Shown piece after piece: positions 6,093 to 8,772 of a stretch of DNA of 8,772 nucleotides; position 1 is the stretch's first letter; every line of letters begins with the position of its first letter. The notes beneath the pieces were generated by a model. The model ran no database searches. It saw only the letters and a list, made by a program, of their open reading frames with translations, and was not told where the DNA came from. The position numbers and the translations under genes were made by a program. The DNA is from Candidatus Zhuqueibacterota bacterium (lineage in GTDB: Bacteria; SM23-31), in assembly GCA_022562855.1 (NCBI GenBank), contig JADFON010000049.1:1-8772 (forward strand), in the 5' to 3' direction.

Positions 6093-6848
6093 ATGAATCA
6101 GACCGATTTAACCGCGGTTCTCCGCAAATACAAGAATGGTGATATTTCCGAAAATGATATGATCAATCATTTAAGATCTTTTTCGGTAGAGAATCTTGGA
6201 TTTGCTCACATCGATCACAACCGCATTATCCGTAAGGGCTTTCCTGAAGTAATTTATTGTGAAGGTAAGACAGATAAACAAGTAAAATCAATTGCAGAGG
6301 CGATATTAAAACGCAGTAATACGCTCTTAGCCACAAGAGCTTCAAAAAAAACGTTTGAATATTTGAACAAGAGAATTCCCGGGCTGAGATATTTCCTTGA
6401 GGCGAGGATAATTACCACAAAGAAAGCCGTTGTTTCAAACAGCAAAGCAGATGGACAAGCAGTGGTCGTCACGGCAGGCACATCGGATATACCTGTGGCT
6501 GAAGAGGCGGCGGTTACAATGAGGGTGTATGGCAACAAAGTAACATCGATAAACGATGTGGGCGTTGCAGGTCTGCATAGGGTTTTGAAATATTTGGAAG
6601 ATTTCCAAAAGGCCCGGGTAATAATTGTTGTCGCGGGAATGGAAGGAGCATTGGCGAGTGTAATAGGCGGACTTGTAAGTAAACCTGTCATTGCTGTCCC
6701 TACTTCCGTAGGATACGGGGCAAGCTTTGGAGGCGTCGCCGCGCTTCTTGCAATGCTAAACAGTTGCGCTTCGGGTGTCACCGTGGTAAACATTGACAAT
6801 GGCTTTGGCGCAGGGGTTGCCGCCTCGCTTATTTTACAATCCGATTAG
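6093..6848 (+). CDS. larB: LarB: pyridinium-3,5-biscarboxylic acid mononucleotide synthase (nickel-pincer cofactor biosynthesis)
   Basis: LarB carboxylates and hydrolyses nicotinic acid adenine dinucleotide, the first step to the nickel-pincer nucleotide cofactor of lactate racemase and its homologues. The protein has 251 residues, normal for LarB. The LarB-specific N-terminal block LGFAHIDHNRIIRKGFPEVIY (35-55) with the following GKT (58-60) separates it from plain PurE. The PurE-like domain starts at about 122, with TAGTSDIPVAEEA (127-139), AGMEGALASVIGGL (181-194), PTSVGYGASFGG (203-214) and a final NIDNGFGAG (233-241). The conserved cysteine C225 (NSCASG) corresponds to the nucleophile described for LarB. 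The start at 6093 has only a weak CAGG before it. LarC, LarE and any racemase are absent from the window, so cofactor use here cannot be judged. Confidence 0.92.
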   Translation: MNQTDLTAVLRKYKNGDISENDMINHLRSFSVENLGFAHIDHNRIIRKGFPEVIYCEGKTDKQVKSIAEAILKRSNTLLATRASKKTFEYLNKRIPGLRYFLEARIITTKKAVVSNSKADGQAVVVTAGTSDIPVAEEAAVTMRVYGNKVTSINDVGVAGLHRVLKYLEDFQKARVIIVVAGMEGALASVIGGLVSKPVIAVPTSVGYGASFGGVAALLAMLNSCASGVTVVNIDNGFGAGVAASLILQSD

Positions 6849-6947
6849 CTGCAATAATTATTTTAGCGTAAAAATTTGAAAGATAGTGTACAGGGCTGAG
6901 GGGTCAAGATACAGTAATGTTTTGATTCATTTGAGTGGATTCTTTTT

Positions 6948-6954
6948 GGAGGAG
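6948..6954 (+). promoter_or_regulatory. Strong Shine-Dalgarno site of the hsp20 gene
   Basis: GGAGGAG ends five bases before the ATG at 6960. It is the strongest ribosome-binding site in the window, fitting a protein made quickly on stress. I see no CIRCE element and no convincing RNA-thermometer pairing for it in the preceding 100 bases. Confidence 0.8.
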
Positions 6955-6959
6955 CCTTT

Positions 6960-7415
6960 ATGGCAAAAAAAGACAAGGAGTATGACGATTTTCCATTAGG
7001 TTCGGGTGAATACCTGGAATCGACGTTCAATACATTTACGAAACTCAATCAGCCGTACCTGATGCATTCGGATAAGCGTTGGCTTCCTGCTATGGATGTT
7101 TTTGAATCTGATGATGAATTCATAATAATTCTCGATATTGCCCAGATCGACCCGAAAGATATAAAGCTGTCAATACATGACAATGTTATGATAATCAAAG
7201 GTATCCGGATAGAGATCACAAAGTTCAAAAAAAGGCATTACCACAAAATGGAAATTGACTACGGACCGTTTGAGCGGCGAATCAATGTCCCCGTTGCCGT
7301 CAATGAGCGGGATATTAAAACTCAATATGTTGCGGGTTTTTTGGAGATAAGGTTAAACAAGATCGATGACCGCCGAAAAGGTGAAAAAAGTATAAATATC
7401 GAATGGGACGAGTAA
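6960..7415 (+). CDS. Hsp20/alpha-crystallin family small heat-shock protein
   Basis: Small heat-shock proteins are ATP-independent holdases that bind unfolding proteins and pass them to other chaperones or proteases. The protein has 151 residues. A variable N-terminal arm (1-40) is followed by the alpha-crystallin domain at about 41-134: WLPAMDVFESDDEFIIILDI at 41-60, DIKLSIHDNVMIIKGIR at 67-83, YGPFERRINVP at 101-111, and the G-x-L motif as GFL at 126-128. The C-terminal I-x-I anchor for oligomer assembly is present (INI, 145-147). It starts 111 bases after larB, where I see no clear promoter, and ends 51 bases before lon. The pairing with lon suggests a protein-quality-control unit. Confidence 0.92.
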   Translation: MAKKDKEYDDFPLGSGEYLESTFNTFTKLNQPYLMHSDKRWLPAMDVFESDDEFIIILDIAQIDPKDIKLSIHDNVMIIKGIRIEITKFKKRHYHKMEIDYGPFERRINVPVAVNERDIKTQYVAGFLEIRLNKIDDRRKGEKSINIEWDE

Positions 7416-7466
7416 TATCAAGACTTTTGAACAAAGAACGAACTAAAAGCAGGGAATTAATCAAGA

Positions 7467-8772
7467 ATGGATGAAGATACAGACAAAAGTATAATCTTAA
7501 TACCGCAGGAATTACCAATTCTTGTGTTGGATAGCTCGATTCTTTTCCCGAATATCATAATGCCGTATTCGGTCAAGGATAAACGTGAAATTCACATGAT
7601 TAACGAAACGATAGTAGATTCAAAGTTACTGGGAGTATTTTCAAAAAAACCTGCAGGTGATAACGGCAAATCCAGGGACGAGATATTCGAGTATGGATCC
7701 GGCGCCGTTGTTCTGAAGCTTTTCAAAATCCCCGACGGTAGTACAAGGATAATAATTCAAGGACTTCGGCGGATAAAAATCAAAAAAATACTTCAAGATA
7801 AGCCATATTTACGAGCCGAAATACAGGAAATTGAAGATGTTTTTAAACCGACAATTTCCGCCGATGCTTTACAGCGTACTATATTAAACGCTTTTCGTAA
7901 AATCGTGCGGTTATCGCAAAATGTACCGGAGGAGATCATAACCGCGGCGCTCAATATTGATGATCCGTCCGTTTTTGCAGATTTTATTGCATCTAATATT
8001 GATATTCCTCTTGAAGACAGGCAGGTAATCCTGATGGAGAAAGATGTAGAAAAAAGACTGAAAGCGCTAACCGGCTTTATGGGACGTGAAATAAAAATGA
8101 TTGAACTTGGCAGCAAGATACAGTCCGAAATATCAAGTGAGTTTGATAAAACTCAACGTAAGTTTTTTCTGCGTGAGCAGCTTAGAGCAATAAAAAAGGA
8201 GCTGGGTGAGGATGAAGATGTTTCTATAGAGGTTGTCGAATTTACAAAAAAAATAAAAAAAGCAAATATGCCTGTAGAAGCAAAAAAAGTTGCTGAAAAA
8301 GAGCTTGAGAGGCTAAAACGGATAAATCCCGCCGCCGCCGAGTATTCTGTTGCTGTTACCTATCTCGATTGGCTGACAACTATGCCCTGGACGGTCTCCA
8401 GCAAAGACAGGGTTGATATAAAACGGGCACAGAAAATTCTGGATGAGGATCACCACGGTTTGATTGATATAAAAGAGAGGATTTTGGAATATTTAGCGAT
8501 AAGAAAATTGAACAAAAACATTAGAGGACCGATATTGTGTTTTGTGGGACCGCCCGGAGTAGGCAAAACCTCGCTTGGTCAATCGATTGCAAGGGCGCTT
8601 GGGCGAAAATTTGTTCGAATTTCGCTTGGCGGCATTCGGGATGAGGCGGAAATTCGTGGTCACCGCCGTACCTATGTCGGGGCTCTTCCCGGAAGAATAC
8701 TGCAAGGAATAAAAAAAGCTGAAACAAACAATCCCGTCCTCATGTTTGACGAGGTCAACAAAAGCGGAACAG
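7467..8772 (+). CDS. lon: ATP-dependent protease Lon, N-terminal 435 codons (3' end outside window)
   Basis: Lon is a cytoplasmic AAA+ serine protease that degrades misfolded and regulatory proteins. The frame starts at ATG 7467 (an in-frame TAA at 7458-7460 excludes earlier starts; AGGGA at 7451-7455 is a distant ribosome-binding site) and stays open to the window end. The N-terminal LAN domain spans about 14-210 (ELPILVLDSSILFPNIIMP). A helical linker with FFLREQLRAIKKELGE follows, then MPWTVSSKDRVDIKRAQKIL and DHHGLIDIKERILEYLA. Walker A is GPPGVGKT at 361-368 and Walker B is VLMFDE ending at D428-E429, within five residues of their positions in E. coli Lon. RISLGGIRDEAEIRGHRRTYVGALPGRI lies between them. 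The residue two after E429 is Asn (DEVNK) where Lon normally has Asp (DEIDK). The Ser-Lys protease domain is beyond the window. Confidence 0.95.
   Translation, partial: MDEDTDKSIILIPQELPILVLDSSILFPNIIMPYSVKDKREIHMINETIVDSKLLGVFSKKPAGDNGKSRDEIFEYGSGAVVLKLFKIPDGSTRIIIQGLRRIKIKKILQDKPYLRAEIQEIEDVFKPTISADALQRTILNAFRKIVRLSQNVPEEIITAALNIDDPSVFADFIASNIDIPLEDRQVILMEKDVEKRLKALTGFMGREIKMIELGSKIQSEISSEFDKTQRKFFLREQLRAIKKELGEDEDVSIEVVEFTKKIKKANMPVEAKKVAEKELERLKRINPAAAEYSVAVTYLDWLTTMPWTVSSKDRVDIKRAQKILDEDHHGLIDIKERILEYLAIRKLNKNIRGPILCFVGPPGVGKTSLGQSIARALGRKFVRISLGGIRDEAEIRGHRRTYVGALPGRILQGIKKAETNNPVLMFDEVNKSGT

Noticed and set aside
6849-6959. Search of the hsp20 leader for a CIRCE operator or an RNA thermometer (ROSE or fourU).
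   Set aside because: No TTAGCACTC inverted repeat is present. The only U-rich stretch (TTCTTTTT) abuts the GGAGGAG site without room for a loop, so no convincing structure can be drawn.
1-8772. Search for mobile elements, CRISPR arrays, tRNA or rRNA genes, toxin-antitoxin or defence genes.
   Set aside because: All sizeable frames are explained by housekeeping or envelope genes plus one unknown; no repeated spacers, terminal inverted repeats, cloverleaf-like segments or phage proteins were seen.

Overview
The window is an ordinary, densely packed stretch of bacterial chromosome with roughly 40% G+C (estimated by eye). It holds ten protein genes, two of them cut by the window edges. I see no insertion sequence, prophage, CRISPR array, tRNA or rRNA, and no gap between genes reaches 200 bases. 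The best taxonomic clue is the housekeeping sigma factor: about 284 residues, without region 1.1, and closely resembling the short RpoD of the Fibrobacteres-Chlorobi-Bacteroidetes (FCB) group. Four of the ten genes have clear Shine-Dalgarno sites, and several gaps hold classical TTGNNN-N16/17-TANNNT promoter-like pairs. That fits a non-Bacteroidia FCB lineage (Ignavibacteria- or Marinimicrobia-like) better than a typical Bacteroides relative, but this placement is inference.

Layout, left to right. The C-terminal end of an unidentified helical, TPR-like protein (2-292) precedes a type IV pilus/type II secretion inner-membrane platform protein, PilC/GspF (349-1566). A promoter-rich gap then leads to a small YggT-family membrane protein (1724-1966), followed 35 bases later by a 121-residue lysine/glutamate-rich coiled-coil protein of unknown function (2002-2367). 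Next come the primary sigma factor rpoD (about 2560-3417) and a membrane-anchored M23 peptidoglycan endopeptidase (3507-4496). These all read on the + strand. A strong bidirectional hairpin terminator (4514-4548) separates them from the convergent rpmB (ribosomal protein L28, - strand, 4547-4771).

The 194-base gap upstream of rpmB carries candidate promoters pointing both ways. To its right, on the + strand, lie dusB (tRNA-dihydrouridine synthase, 4966-5973), larB (nickel-pincer nucleotide cofactor synthase, 6093-6848), an Hsp20 small heat-shock protein (6960-7415) and, 51 bases later, the first 435 codons of the ATP-dependent protease lon (7467 to the window end).

The genes fall into functional blocks rather than one pathway: envelope and secretion (pilC, yggT, M23 peptidase), core information processing (rpoD, rpmB, dusB), cofactor synthesis (larB) and protein quality control (hsp20-lon). 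I found no convincing undescribed system. The items most worth a second look are the unknown coiled-coil gene behind yggT, a shared TAAATTTG octamer upstream of rpoD and dusB (for dusB it ends two bases before the start codon), a larB with no larC or larE in view, and an unusual residue after the Walker B acids of Lon.
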